The translations under genes and the position numbers were made by a program. This document shows, piece after piece, positions 1 to 9,764 of a stretch of DNA of 64,000 nucleotides. The notes under the pieces were generated by a model. It searched no databases and was not told the DNA's origin. It was given only the letters and a program-made list of their open reading frames with translations. Numbering within the stretch: the first letter of the stretch is position 1; every line of letters starts with the position of its first letter. The stretch is from Nostoc sp. 'Peltigera membranacea cyanobiont' N6. GTDB lineage: Bacteria > Cyanobacteriota > Cyanobacteriia > Cyanobacteriales > Nostocaceae. Where the stretch lies: positions 2,294,001-2,358,000 of the forward strand of contig NZ_CP026681.1 of the NCBI RefSeq assembly GCF_002949735.1. Reading direction: 5' to 3'.

Positions 1-3000
1 TGCGGCCAATGCTGAAGATGACGCTGCACGTAAAACGGTGTCTGAGGAAAGTCGATATTCGGATTAAGTTCGTCAGCGTGCAGACTGGGAACGAGTTGCT
101 TGTGCCTGAGTTGCAAGATCGCTTTGGTCAAACCCGCGATTCCAGACGCTGCCTCCAAATGACCGACGTTGGATTTAACAGAGCCGATGGCGCAAAAGCT
201 TGTGTCTTGAGTATGCCGTTGAAACGCCTTAGTCAAACCCGCAACTTCAATGGGATCGCCAAGTTCAGTTCCTGTTCCATGCGCTTCGATGTAGCTCACC
301 TCTCTGGCATCGACCCCAGACTTTTCTAGCGCCTCAAACACTAGTTCTGCCTGTGCTTTGGGATTGGGCACTGTATAACCGTTGGTTTTACCTCCATGAT
401 TGACATGAGTGCCGCGAATTACGGCGTAGATGTTGTCCCGATCGGCGATCGCAACAGACAAGGGCTTCAGTAATACCACCCCCACACCTTCGCCGGGAAC
501 AAAACCATTGCTGTGGTTGCCGAAACTCTTGCAACGACCATCTTTAGACAGCATTTTGCTAGCACACAGAATGTTGTAGCTGGATGGATGCAAATAGAGA
601 TTAACACCGCCAGCAAAGGCGAGTTGCACTGAACCATTTTGAAGGTGTTGGCAAGCTTCATGCACTGCTGTGAGCGACGAAGAACACATGGTATCAATGG
701 GCATACTGGGCCCGCGAAGATTCAGAAAATACGACAAGCGATTGGCGATCGAACTAAAAGATGTGTGGGGGTGTCCGATTTTACCTTGTTTCCAAAGTTC
801 AGGACCGTAGAGATCGAATCCGGTTCTCGTAACGCCGACAAATACGCCGACTTGCTGTTGATATTGGGATTCTAGCATCTGTCTGGTGTGACCGGCATCC
901 TCCAATGCTTCCCATGCCGCCTGAAGAAAAATTCGCTCCTGCGGATCGATGTTTACCACTTCATGCGGGGAAATACCGAAGAACTGGGCGTCGAATTCCT
1001 TGGCATCATCCAGAAAGCTGCCCCACTTGCAATAGCTCTTACCAAGCTCGACTGCCTCTTCGACGTGAGGATGAAAATGATCTTCCCAAGACCAGCGATC
1101 GCGCGGAATTTCCGAAATACAGTCGGTTCCGGCTTTCAGACGCTCCCAAAAGGTGGACAGATCCTTAGCCATCGGATAGCGACCGCTCATGCCAATGATG
1201 GCGATGGCATCTGTGGTATTGCTTCTCGACCGAGCAGCTATTTGGGAAGTATTAGTAGCGATCGCTGCGGCAGGTTCGGCATCCGGCAATTCACTTGCGG
1301 CATTTTGATCTAGTGTAGTGGCGGATTCCCGATTATTACTCAGCTGCGCGATCAAGTCCGAGCGGCGGTACTCAACGAAGTAGTTGACTAGTTCGCCGAG
1401 AGTCTGCACTTCAAAAAGTAACGTGCTATGAATTCCTCCAAATTTTTCTTGTAGCGCCCCTGCGATCTGTACAACTAGGATGGAATCAATTCCATAACTC
1501 TGGAAAGGCTCATCAGCTTCGATCTGCTCTGGGTTCATGCGGAGTATTTTGGCTACTAGTTGTTGGAAAAACTGGGTGGCTTTTTGGCGGAGGCTGGTAT
1601 TATCGGATTTGTCGATTGCACCTATACTGCTGAGGTCAGAACCAGTTTCAACAGTACGAGTTGCATTACCAACTGACGGGCGATTCTGTCGCACTAATCC
1701 ATCACTCTCGGCGACGATCGCCTGTTGTCCGAGCGATCGCGCGATCGCTGCCGGGAACCAGGGAGATTGAAACCCTTCTGTTTGCAGGACTCGCTCCCAA
1801 GATTCAACTGACAACAGCGGTGTCCCGTCAATTCGCAACTCTGGGTCTTCATGTCGCCACCATCCCTCCAATAGCCCGAAGGTGAGATGACCGAACAGCG
1901 TTTGGTTGCAAAGCTCATTGAGCAAAATCAAACCATTAGTCCGCAGACAAGCCTTGACATTCCGCAGCGTTTGCCGAATGTTACGAGTCGCGTGCAGCAC
2001 GTTTGTGGCGATCGCAAAGTCATAAGTACCGGCTGCAATTTTCTGTCCTGCCAACGGCTGTTCAACGTCAAAGATCCCGATTTCAACAAAGGGATGGTCA
2101 GGGATGAATTTCTCTTGGGCGTGCAAAAGAAATGCTCTGGAGATATCGGTGTAGCGGTATTCGCTAATGCTATCCTCAAGTCCGGCTAATTTGGACAGCA
2201 CGGCTTTTGTTGTTGCGCCTGTTCCCGCGCCAATTTCTAATATCCGCAGCTTTGTGCGTGGATCGTGCTTCAACCGCGCCTCGATCGCTGACCGTAGCGA
2301 TTTTGCCAACACTTCGTTAAAATAATCCGCAACAGAATTGTCACGATAAATACCTTCGACAATCTGTAGGGAACCATTCGGGAACAGACTGTCTGTTCCT
2401 CGCTTCTGCCCGGATAGAATTTCTGGCAACGCTCGAACGCAAGTCTCAACTAGGGAAAACGCCCGCTGTTTGCTGTCGGCTTCTGGCCAGTTATCCCTAG
2501 CCTCCTTCCAGGCTTGCCAAACTATGTTCTGGGATTCGAGTCCAGCCCCCGCTTCGTTTTGTGCAAGAATTGACCTACTAGCTGCCAGCCATTTGGCGTA
2601 GAAGTCGGGTACACTACCAGACGAATCCAGGTTAAGTGCATTGAGGCTAGTTCGCAGCAGGCGGATTAAAAGCGGCTGCATCTGTCTGCATTGAAAGATG
2701 CTATCGACCTGTAGTTGCCCGATCGATTGGTTTGGGGCGACATTGATGTGCCGAATCTCCTGTATGACTGATGGCGCAACTTCCTCGACGCTAATAACAA
2801 ATTCGCCACCGTCGTACCAATCTATTGCCTCGACACTTGCGCTCTTAATTAAAGCCAGCTGATTCAAGCGATTGTTGCTCACTAGGCACTCTAACGCCTG
2901 CATCGACTCTTTAGACTCTAGAAGTCCGATGCCACGTTGTTTGAGGCGAGTCTTAGATGCCTGGGAGATTCTGTCTCCGGTGCCGATCGCCCAATGCCCC

Positions 3001-6000
3001 CAATGAATCACCTTGACTGGGCAATTCCAACGGCTGGCGAGGCACTGGGAAAAGGCATCCTTAAAGGCGCAGCCTGCGGCATAACCACTCAGTCCGCCGC
3101 TTTGTGACAGGGCCTCAATGGAGGAGAAGAATAAAACAAAATCCAAATCTTCGGTGTGAAAGACCTGAGCTAGCCGCACGCTCACGTCTACTTTGGCAGA
3201 CAAAACTGTGCAAAGTCTAGCTTCGTCTGTGTCGTTGAAGCTGCGATCGAAGAGACCCACCGCCGCATGAACGACACCCTGCACCGAGCCGAACTCACGT
3301 TTAATCTGTTCATAGGCGTGCTGAAGTTCCTCCTGACTTGTTGCGTCTGCCGAAATATATCTCGGCATTGGCCCCAAGTTAGCGATCGCCTCTAGTTTCT
3401 GCTGAATTGTCTCATTCAATGGGCTGCGACCAATCCAAACTATTTGCGCTCGATATTTTTCGCTCAGATATCGGCTCCATACCTCGCCCAAACCTCCGGC
3501 ACCACCGATGACTACGTACACACCGCCGGCACGATAGGCCGATCGACCAGGTTCTGACAAAAATAGCTTTGCTAAAATCGGTCTGTACCATTTGCCGTCC
3601 CGCCACGCGAGCGATCGCACATCCGCATCAAAGGGGACGAACATTTCTGGCACTGGCCATTTATATGATGTATCTGCGGGTGAAGCCATATCCAGCAGCC
3701 GAAATTTCCATTGGGGAAATTCTTTGGCTATACTGCCGATAAATCCATGAATACCTGCTTGGGTGGGATCGGGATCTTCATCACAAAAGACCGCTTGACT
3801 TTGTAGTGCGATCGCAGTCCATTGCAGCCCTTCATTTCCATAAATAACCGCCGCCGCCTTGAGCAAACGGTAAACTTGTACAAGACCGCTTGCTTGATTA
3901 ACCAGAAGATTCTCAGGAAAGTCATTTCTGGCCGAATTACTGCCTCCGACCCAGATAATATGAGCAATCCGCCCAAGCAGCTTGAGTTGCTCAACGAGAT
4001 CGTGGATATCTGCATCAGTCGCGATCGCCATGAATTCGCATTGGGTAAAATACGTTTGCAAAACCTCCTTTTGCTCAGGGGTGCCACCAATAATCACCGT
4101 CTTACCGTCGGGCATCTTCGAGCCAGATTTTTCGCAGCTTGAAATGTCTACTGGTTGCCAAACCAGCTTTAACGTAAACAGTTCCGCCTCAGAAGCAGAC
4201 TGTTCTGGCTTGACGGAAGCATTGGCATCTGGTAAAGCCGACTCTTGTAGTGACGTTGTGCCTGGAAGCCAAAACCGATTCTTCGCAAAAGGATAGGTCG
4301 GCATGGAGAATCGCCAATGTTTGGAGGATGCTGTCAGCAATTGATTTCCATTCAGCAAACACCAGTCCAGGGAAACTCCGGCGACCCAAAGAGCTGCCAA
4401 CTGCTCCCAATCTCGCCCTGCGATCGCTGCTTGAATCACCTGTTCTCCCAGAGTCCCCCGAATTAAAGTCTTAACCTCACGACTAGGATGCTTGATGTTA
4501 CCTTGAAAACCCGATTCGCCTATATCTGGAAATTGACGCAACTTATTAACCAGGTCAACGCGACTTGCGGCTACCACAGCCAGCCGTTCCTCGAATGCCT
4601 GCCTGTGGCTTTGCAGAAACCGAGTCAGTTCTGCCAAGGAGCATTGCTCGTCAGAGAGCGAACTGAGCCACTGCTCAAATTGCTTGACATAATCCCTTAG
4701 CTGTGCAGTATTCTGAGCCGACAGTACGAAAAGAAAAGGTTCAGAAGTTCGGTCATCCACCTTTTCAGCAGGTAGCGCCCAAGATTCCCCAACTTCGACC
4801 AAGCTTGTTGGGGAATCCTGGCCGCTTGGGGACTGGGTACTCTTTACTGGGGACTCGGCAAGAAATTTCTTCTCGTGTGAACGCTGCGCGAACAAGATTT
4901 GGCTGGGGTCTGAATCCACAGACTTATCTTCCCAGTCCCCAATCCCTAGTCCCCAATCCCCAGTCCCTAGTTCAACGCTGCACCCTACGTCATATTCTTC
5001 CACCACAACGTGAGCATTTGCACCTCCAGAGCCGAAACTACTTACACCAGCCCGTCTGGGAATAGATTCGTTGGGGCGATCCCATTTCTGATGTCGATCC
5101 ACAATATAAAACGGGCTGTCGGCGAGATTGATATGACGGTTCAGGTGTCCGAAATGCTGATTTGCTGGCAGTTCTTGATGTTGGAGGCATAGCACGACTT
5201 TCAGCAGACCTGCTATGCCCGCAGCCGCCTCCAAATGCCCCAGGTTGGTTTTGAGTGAACCCAGACCGCAGGAGATTGGGACTTGGGGAGTCTCACTCCA
5301 TTCCGAAAAAGCTTGTTGAATTCCCTGGATCTCAATGGGATCTCCTAAGGCTGTGCCCGTTCCGTGGGCTTCGATAAAACTAATCGTGTTAGGGGCTACA
5401 CCAGAGGCTTTCCAGGCATTGGTTAAGAGTGCTGCCTGCTGTTGCGGATTCGGTACGGTGAGACCGGCGGATTGTCCACCATGATTTGAGGCTGACCCCT
5501 TGATCGTCGCATAAATTAGATCGCCATCTGCTTCCGCCTGACGCAATTGCTTGAGCAGAAAGATCACAGCCCCTTCACTGCGAACATACCCATCTGCGCG
5601 ATCGTCAAATGTCTTGCACTTGCCATCATGCGCCAACATACCAGCCTTGTAATATGCAATACTGTTAGCCGGATGGCTCATGATATGTATGCCGCCCACA
5701 AGTGCTTGTAAGCACTCACCTGCTCGGATAGATTGAACCGCCTGATGCACTGCCATCAGCGAACTGGAACACGCCGTATCAATGACGATGCTTGGGCCTC
5801 GCAAGTCAAAAAAGTAAGAGATGCGATTTGCCAGCGCCGCCAAAGATGTGCCCGTTGCAACATGAGCTTCTATGGGAATACCCACACGCTCCATTACCCG
5901 ACAGTAATCAGAGCCACTAGCACCCACAAAAACTCCCGTACTGGTGCCAGCAACTTTGTTCGCAGTGATGCCAGCATTTTCTAGTGTTTGCCAAGCTAAT

Positions 6001-8024
6001 TCCATGAGAATTCGCTGTTGCGGGTCCATGCTCTGAGCTTCGATCGCACTGATGCGGAAAAAGCCAGCGTCAAACAGATCGATTTGGGGTAAAAAACCAC
6101 CCCAATCTATACCTTGGTGCTTGCCTTCTGGGTCGATGTCCCTAGGCCATTGCCAACGTCCTTCTGGAAGTTTCTCAATCACAGAACCACCGTTTTTGAG
6201 CAGATCCCACAGCGATTCTGGATTGTTAATGCTTCCGGGGAGCCGACAGGCTAACCCAACAATGGCAACCGCATCGTCCGAGTCGGTTGCTTCGGTTCGC
6301 CACGATATTGCAGATTTGGGAGTAGTTGTCAATAAGGTATCTGTAGGGGTGACGAATGGAGACGCGACATTTTGATTCGGCGTTACCGAGAGTTTCTGCT
6401 TCTCGATCAGAAACATCAACACCTTTTCGGGCGTGGTGTAGCTGAAGAAGAAGGCTGGGTCTAAAATCAGCCCGAAGCGATCGCTGATTTGTTCGCTGAG
6501 AATCAGCAAATCGACTGAATTAAGACCCATCTCCATCAAGGGACGATCGAACTTGTATCCACTCCGTTTTTCATCACCCAGACAGGACTGAACCGTCGCT
6601 TCCAAAAATGCAGTAGCCAATTCGGTGTCCCATGCTTGTGGTTCAGCATCCAGACCAGCATCCCACTTTGCTGCGTCATTAATTCGCCGATCGTCGCGTC
6701 TGCGCTGATGAATTGGATAGCGGACGAGTACCCCATGCCCCTGATTGTTTCGATCCAATGGTCGATAATTTTCCACAATACACTCAATGTTCGCACCGTG
6801 TAGTTCGTGAAACCTCAAAATTGGATCGATTAGCTTACCACGGACATTGCGCTGCCTGATGTACTCTTCAAAGGAAAACTCGTGGCGATGGAACTCCTTG
6901 CACAACGTGACCGCTACGACAGACTCGATACCATCGATCGCGCTGCACAGTTGAAGCATAAACTCCAGTAACTGATCCCCAAGTCTCCTCTCCTGAACCT
7001 CGGGAAAAATATTTACCGCCAGCAACTGGACAATAGAACCGTCCTGGGAATGCAACTCGGAGACTCGATTTGCGGTTATGGTTTGAATTTGATCGGTACT
7101 TTCAATCCGCTGTGAGTACATAGCCCCGACGACTTTGTAATTATTATCAGAATCGAGCAACTCCAGCACTAACTGTCCTTCAGGATAATTGTTCAGGCGA
7201 TCGACCAAGTTGGTAGATGTAGCTTGCAACTCAATCGACCAACATTCCTTTTCTAGTTGCACTAGTGCGGGCAAATCTGATAAGCGAGTGTGGCGAATGC
7301 GATAGTCCGCTTTCTGAAAATGCACGACCGATGTATCAATTGGATATGTCAGTTGGCTAGCTGAAAATAACCCAACGTTAGCTGCCAGCATCAGGAAAGA
7401 TTCAACACCGATATCGCTAGTTTTGGGAACCGCTTCGTTTGGCAAGTTCTTGAAGTCGTGGCTTAAATAATTGATGTCCTTAGTCAATTGCAGTAAAACA
7501 GGGTGAGATTGGCAAATCAGGAGTCCGTGACGACCCACGACGTTGCTCCACTCGCTCAACATCTGCCTGTTATATTCAGTTACATCCCTGATGTCGCTTA
7601 AGTCAGATTCTTCATCGTTGAGATGGTAAACGGACTGAACGAACAAGATATCTTGCTTGTTAGCAGTTATTCTACCGTCCAGTTCACGCAATATCTGCTC
7701 TGGGCGATTCAAAAGCACTGAAATGACATCAGCGGGGATATCTCCAAGGTTACGAGTTGCAGTCCGAATTAAATCTGGGCATTGCTCAATACCAACTAGT
7801 GTCAGATCGTGTTCATCCAGAACATTACCGCGAAGACTATAATCTCGAATCCATAAGTAGATCTGTTGTAGCAGTAGACCGTTCCCGCAGCCCAATTCAA
7901 CAATAACTCTGGGTTGCTCCTTGAAGTTCGAAGCATTAAAAATTGACAGAATGTGATTTTTTAAAATTGGCCATAGCTCAAAGTGGCTTTGTTGTACCAT
8001 TTTTATACCTGGGTTGCGAGTCAT
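1..8024 (-). CDS. trans-AT polyketide synthase, loading module plus first extension module (5' part, runs off window)
   Basis: The frame is open from the ATG at 8024 to the window edge (about 2,670 codons seen). Domains in order: a SAM methyltransferase (VELGCGNG near residue 40), a GNAT domain (about 240-400), ACP1 (GLNS near 500), KS1 (DTACSSS near 748, then EAHGTGT and NLGHLEAA, so Cys-His-His is complete), KR (GGAGGLG near 1506, GYAAGCAF near 1646), a C-methyltransferase (LEIGAGTG near 1928), ACP2 (GIDS near 2176) and KS2 (DTMCSSS near 2445). No acyltransferase lies between KS1 and KR, so a trans-acting AT is expected. GNAT-ACP loading followed by KR plus C-methylation resembles the first module of pederin-family synthases (PedI, nosperin); this is inferred from memory of those architectures. 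Expected start: acetyl, then one ketoreduced, alpha-methylated extension. An alternative ATG lies at 8000. The product is unknown because the rest of the cluster is outside the window. Confidence 0.93.
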   Translation of the reverse strand, partial: MTRNPGIKMVQQSHFELWPILKNHILSIFNASNFKEQPRVIVELGCGNGLLLQQIYLWIRDYSLRGNVLDEHDLTLVGIEQCPDLIRTATRNLGDIPADVISVLLNRPEQILRELDGRITANKQDILFVQSVYHLNDEESDLSDIRDVTEYNRQMLSEWSNVVGRHGLLICQSHPVLLQLTKDINYLSHDFKNLPNEAVPKTSDIGVESFLMLAANVGLFSASQLTYPIDTSVVHFQKADYRIRHTRLSDLPALVQLEKECWSIELQATSTNLVDRLNNYPEGQLVLELLDSDNNYKVVGAMYSQRIESTDQIQTITANRVSELHSQDGSIVQLLAVNIFPEVQERRLGDQLLEFMLQLCSAIDGIESVVAVTLCKEFHRHEFSFEEYIRQRNVRGKLIDPILRFHELHGANIECIVENYRPLDRNNQGHGVLVRYPIHQRRRDDRRINDAAKWDAGLDAEPQAWDTELATAFLEATVQSCLGDEKRSGYKFDRPLMEMGLNSVDLLILSEQISDRFGLILDPAFFFSYTTPEKVLMFLIEKQKLSVTPNQNVASPFVTPTDTLLTTTPKSAISWRTEATDSDDAVAIVGLACRLPGSINNPESLWDLLKNGGSVIEKLPEGRWQWPRDIDPEGKHQGIDWGGFLPQIDLFDAGFFRISAIEAQSMDPQQRILMELAWQTLENAGITANKVAGTSTGVFVGASGSDYCRVMERVGIPIEAHVATGTSLAALANRISYFFDLRGPSIVIDTACSSSLMAVHQAVQSIRAGECLQALVGGIHIMSHPANSIAYYKAGMLAHDGKCKTFDDRADGYVRSEGAVIFLLKQLRQAEADGDLIYATIKGSASNHGGQSAGLTVPNPQQQAALLTNAWKASGVAPNTISFIEAHGTGTALGDPIEIQGIQQAFSEWSETPQVPISCGLGSLKTNLGHLEAAAGIAGLLKVVLCLQHQELPANQHFGHLNRHINLADSPFYIVDRHQKWDRPNESIPRRAGVSSFGSGGANAHVVVEEYDVGCSVELGTGDWGLGIGDWEDKSVDSDPSQILFAQRSHEKKFLAESPVKSTQSPSGQDSPTSLVEVGESWALPAEKVDDRTSEPFLFVLSAQNTAQLRDYVKQFEQWLSSLSDEQCSLAELTRFLQSHRQAFEERLAVVAASRVDLVNKLRQFPDIGESGFQGNIKHPSREVKTLIRGTLGEQVIQAAIAGRDWEQLAALWVAGVSLDWCLLNGNQLLTASSKHWRFSMPTYPFAKNRFWLPGTTSLQESALPDANASVKPEQSASEAELFTLKLVWQPVDISSCEKSGSKMPDGKTVIIGGTPEQKEVLQTYFTQCEFMAIATDADIHDLVEQLKLLGRIAHIIWVGGSNSARNDFPENLLVNQASGLVQVYRLLKAAAVIYGNEGLQWTAIALQSQAVFCDEDPDPTQAGIHGFIGSIAKEFPQWKFRLLDMASPADTSYKWPVPEMFVPFDADVRSLAWRDGKWYRPILAKLFLSEPGRSAYRAGGVYVVIGGAGGLGEVWSRYLSEKYRAQIVWIGRSPLNETIQQKLEAIANLGPMPRYISADATSQEELQHAYEQIKREFGSVQGVVHAAVGLFDRSFNDTDEARLCTVLSAKVDVSVRLAQVFHTEDLDFVLFFSSIEALSQSGGLSGYAAGCAFKDAFSQCLASRWNCPVKVIHWGHWAIGTGDRISQASKTRLKQRGIGLLESKESMQALECLVSNNRLNQLALIKSASVEAIDWYDGGEFVISVEEVAPSVIQEIRHINVAPNQSIGQLQVDSIFQCRQMQPLLIRLLRTSLNALNLDSSGSVPDFYAKWLAASRSILAQNEAGAGLESQNIVWQAWKEARDNWPEADSKQRAFSLVETCVRALPEILSGQKRGTDSLFPNGSLQIVEGIYRDNSVADYFNEVLAKSLRSAIEARLKHDPRTKLRILEIGAGTGATTKAVLSKLAGLEDSISEYRYTDISRAFLLHAQEKFIPDHPFVEIGIFDVEQPLAGQKIAAGTYDFAIATNVLHATRNIRQTLRNVKACLRTNGLILLNELCNQTLFGHLTFGLLEGWWRHEDPELRIDGTPLLSVESWERVLQTEGFQSPWFPAAIARSLGQQAIVAESDGLVRQNRPSVGNATRTVETGSDLSSIGAIDKSDNTSLRQKATQFFQQLVAKILRMNPEQIEADEPFQSYGIDSILVVQIAGALQEKFGGIHSTLLFEVQTLGELVNYFVEYRRSDLIAQLSNNRESATTLDQNAASELPDAEPAAAIATNTSQIAARSRSNTTDAIAIIGMSGRYPMAKDLSTFWERLKAGTDCISEIPRDRWSWEDHFHPHVEEAVELGKSYCKWGSFLDDAKEFDAQFFGISPHEVVNIDPQERIFLQAAWEALEDAGHTRQMLESQYQQQVGVFVGVTRTGFDLYGPELWKQGKIGHPHTSFSSIANRLSYFLNLRGPSMPIDTMCSSSLTAVHEACQHLQNGSVQLAFAGGVNLYLHPSSYNILCASKMLSKDGRCKSFGNHSNGFVPGEGVGVVLLKPLSVAIADRDNIYAVIRGTHVNHGGKTNGYTVPNPKAQAELVFEALEKSGVDAREVSYIEAHGTGTELGDPIEVAGLTKAFQRHTQDTSFCAIGSVKSNVGHLEAASGIAGLTKAILQLRHKQLVPSLHADELNPNIDFPQTPFYVQRHLQHWP
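4826..4970. repeat. cyanobacterial heptamer-type tandem repeats inside the PKS gene
   Basis: The plus strand carries GGGGACT-type units at 4826-4856 and the complementary AGTCCCC/AATCCC units at 4931-4970, so the two arms can pair. On the coding strand the second arm reads as GDWGLGIGDWE, in frame, in the KS1-KR linker. Such units are usually intergenic in Nostoc genomes. Here they lengthen a megasynthase linker without breaking the frame. Confidence 0.8.
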
Positions 8025-8163
8025 ACTGTCTACTCAGTACAAGCTTTTCATACTATAAATATTAAGTAAAATATTAAGTACACTAACATAAAAATTTATC
8101 ATTACCTCACGAAAAATTCACATATCTGTATTCTGTATATAGTTAAATTTAATTTGCTCTGTA

Positions 8164-8233
8164 CTGAATGGCACTAAGAAAAGCTCTAAGTTATGGAGAA
8201 CAAGGGTTATAGCTGAATGGCACTAAGAAAAGC
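8164..8233. repeat. 21-bp direct repeat beside IS remnant
   Basis: The 21-bp string that starts CTGAATGGCACTAAG occurs at 8164-8184 and again at 8213-8233, 49 bp apart, just beyond the 3' end of the degraded IS4-type transposase. It may be a duplicated element end. No inverted partner was found on the other side of the transposase remnant. Confidence 0.7.
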
Positions 8234-8248
8234 CGAAATGCTTGTGGA

Positions 8249-8730
8249 TTAAGCAGTTTGCAACTGCTTTCGTAATTCGTGCCGGGGTTTGGTCATTAAG
8301 GGATAAGCTTTCGGGCGACGTTTACGGACTCGTGGTTCGTATCTAGCAGGACGGTCAGGAACAGCTTTGTGAGCAATAACTTTGAGTAAAGTGCGATAAA
8401 TTTTAAGCCGTTTTGTTGAAATTGCAGCTAACAATTCGGGAATAAAGTTATTTAAATGATGGCGAGTACCGCTTGACAATAACCGCTTGTATCTGTTGAA
8501 GGAATTTCTACTTCAAGTCCAGCCAAATAAGCAATGACTTTACTTACTGCATTATGACAACTTTTATCGGCATCTAAAACTTGAGATAAAAATGCCCAAA
8601 GCGTTACTATTGGGTCAAATAATCGCTGATAATATCTAATTTTTAGCTCATCAAGAGCTTGCTCAATTACAGAAGATGGCAGGGCAAACGCATCTAAATA
8701 TTGACGAGCCTGAATCAAGGTGAAATACAC
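8249..8730 (-). pseudogene. IS4-type transposase, internally deleted remnant
   Basis: Two overlapping minus-strand frames encode the two ends of one transposase. The upstream frame (8452-8730) gives about 90 N-terminal residues, including EIPSTDTSGYCQA, typical of the N-terminal region of IS4-type DDE transposases. The downstream frame (8249-8479) gives the C-terminus, with RYEPRVRKRRPKAYPLM. The central catalytic DDE region is missing and the join is out of frame near 8470. The element is therefore dead in cis. The family assignment rests on recognised motifs only. Confidence 0.75.
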
Positions 8731-8812
8731 TAAGACTCAAACTACATAAGGTTTTGAGGAAAATAAATCTCACTCATTATAAAAATGATAATCATTACGA
8801 GGGGGGAGTTAG

Positions 8813-8831
8813 AGGCAGCCGACGGCTGCCT
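8813..8831. repeat. perfect 9-bp inverted repeat with 1-nt centre
   Basis: AGGCAGCCG and CGGCTGCCT flank a single A. The stem is GC-rich but the loop is too small for an ordinary terminator, so it is more likely part of a mobile-element end or a protein site. It lies between two IS remnants. Confidence 0.6.
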
Positions 8832-8939
8832 GAACTTTCACGGTCAGTTCTCCACTCTTCTAGCGTAGGTTTTCTCACAGTCTGATTCTCAATAGTTTTA
8901 GATTAATGACTAGGAATCACGGTCAGATCAATTTATGCG

Positions 8940-9128
8940 ATCGCTAACGGGAGCAATGCGAAAATGTGAGATCGGATTTTATATCTCAATTACCAGGGCT
9001 TATTCCCAATAAACCGAGGTCCAAGTTCCTTGTTTTTGCCTTTTCTAAGTAGCGATCGCTAAAAATTTAGGTAATTTATGTTACCTATCTTTTGTACCTC
9101 ACAAAATCGCATTGCTCCCATCGCTAAC
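8940..9128. mobile_element. 171-bp miniature inverted-repeat element with 9-bp target duplication
   Basis: The element spans 8949-9119. Its ends are 22-bp inverted repeats (8949-8970 and 9098-9119, both starting GGGAGCAATGCGA) that match at 19 of 22 positions. The 9-bp sequence ATCGCTAAC lies immediately outside both ends (8940-8948 and 9120-9128), a clear target-site duplication. There is no coding capacity, so it must have been moved by a transposase supplied in trans. A single related end occurs at 29837-29858. Confidence 0.88.
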
Positions 9129-9130
9129 TG

Positions 9131-9174
9131 AGCCGTCCTGACTTTTACAGATGGCGTGAAAAGTCAGGACGGCT
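9131..9174. repeat. 16-bp inverted repeat, probable ISAs1-type end
   Basis: AGCCGTCCTGACTTTT (9131-9146) is perfectly repeated in inverse orientation at 9159-9174, with a 12-nt spacer. It sits 67 bp upstream of the ISAs1-type transposase remnant, so it probably contains the terminal repeat of that element, perhaps as two ends back to back. Confidence 0.6.
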
Positions 9175-9241
9175 ACCTGTTAAAGAACGTGGTATTCTCA
9201 CATTTATCAGAAAGAAGGATTACGTTCTCCCAGCTCCTAAG

Positions 9242-9542
9242 ATGAAGCTCAAGCCGAAAATCACAATTGCTGACCATTTTTTGGGAATAGAAGACCCACG
9301 AATAAATCGCACGAAGCGACATAACTTAATCGATATCATGACCATTGCCGTATGTGCTGTGATTTGTGGAGCGGATGGTTGGACGGCAATCGAGACGTAT
9401 GGCTGTGCAAAGTATGAATGGTTAGAAACATTTTTAGAACTACCAAATGGCATTCCATCTCATGATACTTTTGCGAGGGTGTTTGCTTAAAATTTATCCT
9501 CAACAGTTTGTAGAATCTCACCAACCCTTGATTCATGTACAA
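9242..9542 (+). pseudogene. ISAs1 family transposase, N-terminal remnant
   Basis: The first 82 codons give the N-terminal domain of ISAs1-type (H-repeat-associated) transposases: DHFLGIEDPR, then a segment ending PSHDTFARVFA. The frame stops at 9490. A shifted frame continues the homology with LKIYPQQFVESH (about 9488-9524), so a frameshift precedes the truncation. All catalytic residues are missing. It lies next to the 16-bp inverted repeat, which fits one element end. Confidence 0.75.
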
Positions 9543-9764
9543 ATGAGGATACATCCTTTTGTGATGGCATTTTTAGGATTCTGGTTTTTATCCTGGTATG
9601 GTGCAGTCATTCCGATAACGTTGACAGGGGCTATGCCTAATTATATGGCTGCGCTATTTGTAGGTATGCCGATGTTGATGCTAATGATTTTTTGGGTAGC
9701 TTTTTGGTCAGAAGCAAATCGCAGCCGCAGTGAATTAACTCAAATTATTCAAGGACAAGTATAA
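9543..9764 (+). pseudogene. small membrane-protein fragment joined to the IS remnant
   Basis: From the ATG at 9543 the frame encodes about 73 residues with two hydrophobic stretches (FVMAFLGFWFLSWYG and FVGMPMLMLMIFWVAFW) and a polar C-terminus (EANRSRSELTQIIQGQV). It reads like the 3' end, or a complete short version, of a two-TM protein. The upstream part of the same frame comes from the transposase, so a deletion or insertion probably removed the native 5' end. The function is not recognised. Confidence 0.4.

Noticed and set aside
9..7842. Many plus-strand open frames of 60-140 codons in the PKS region
   Set aside because: All are antisense to a continuous, domain-rich minus-strand PKS frame.
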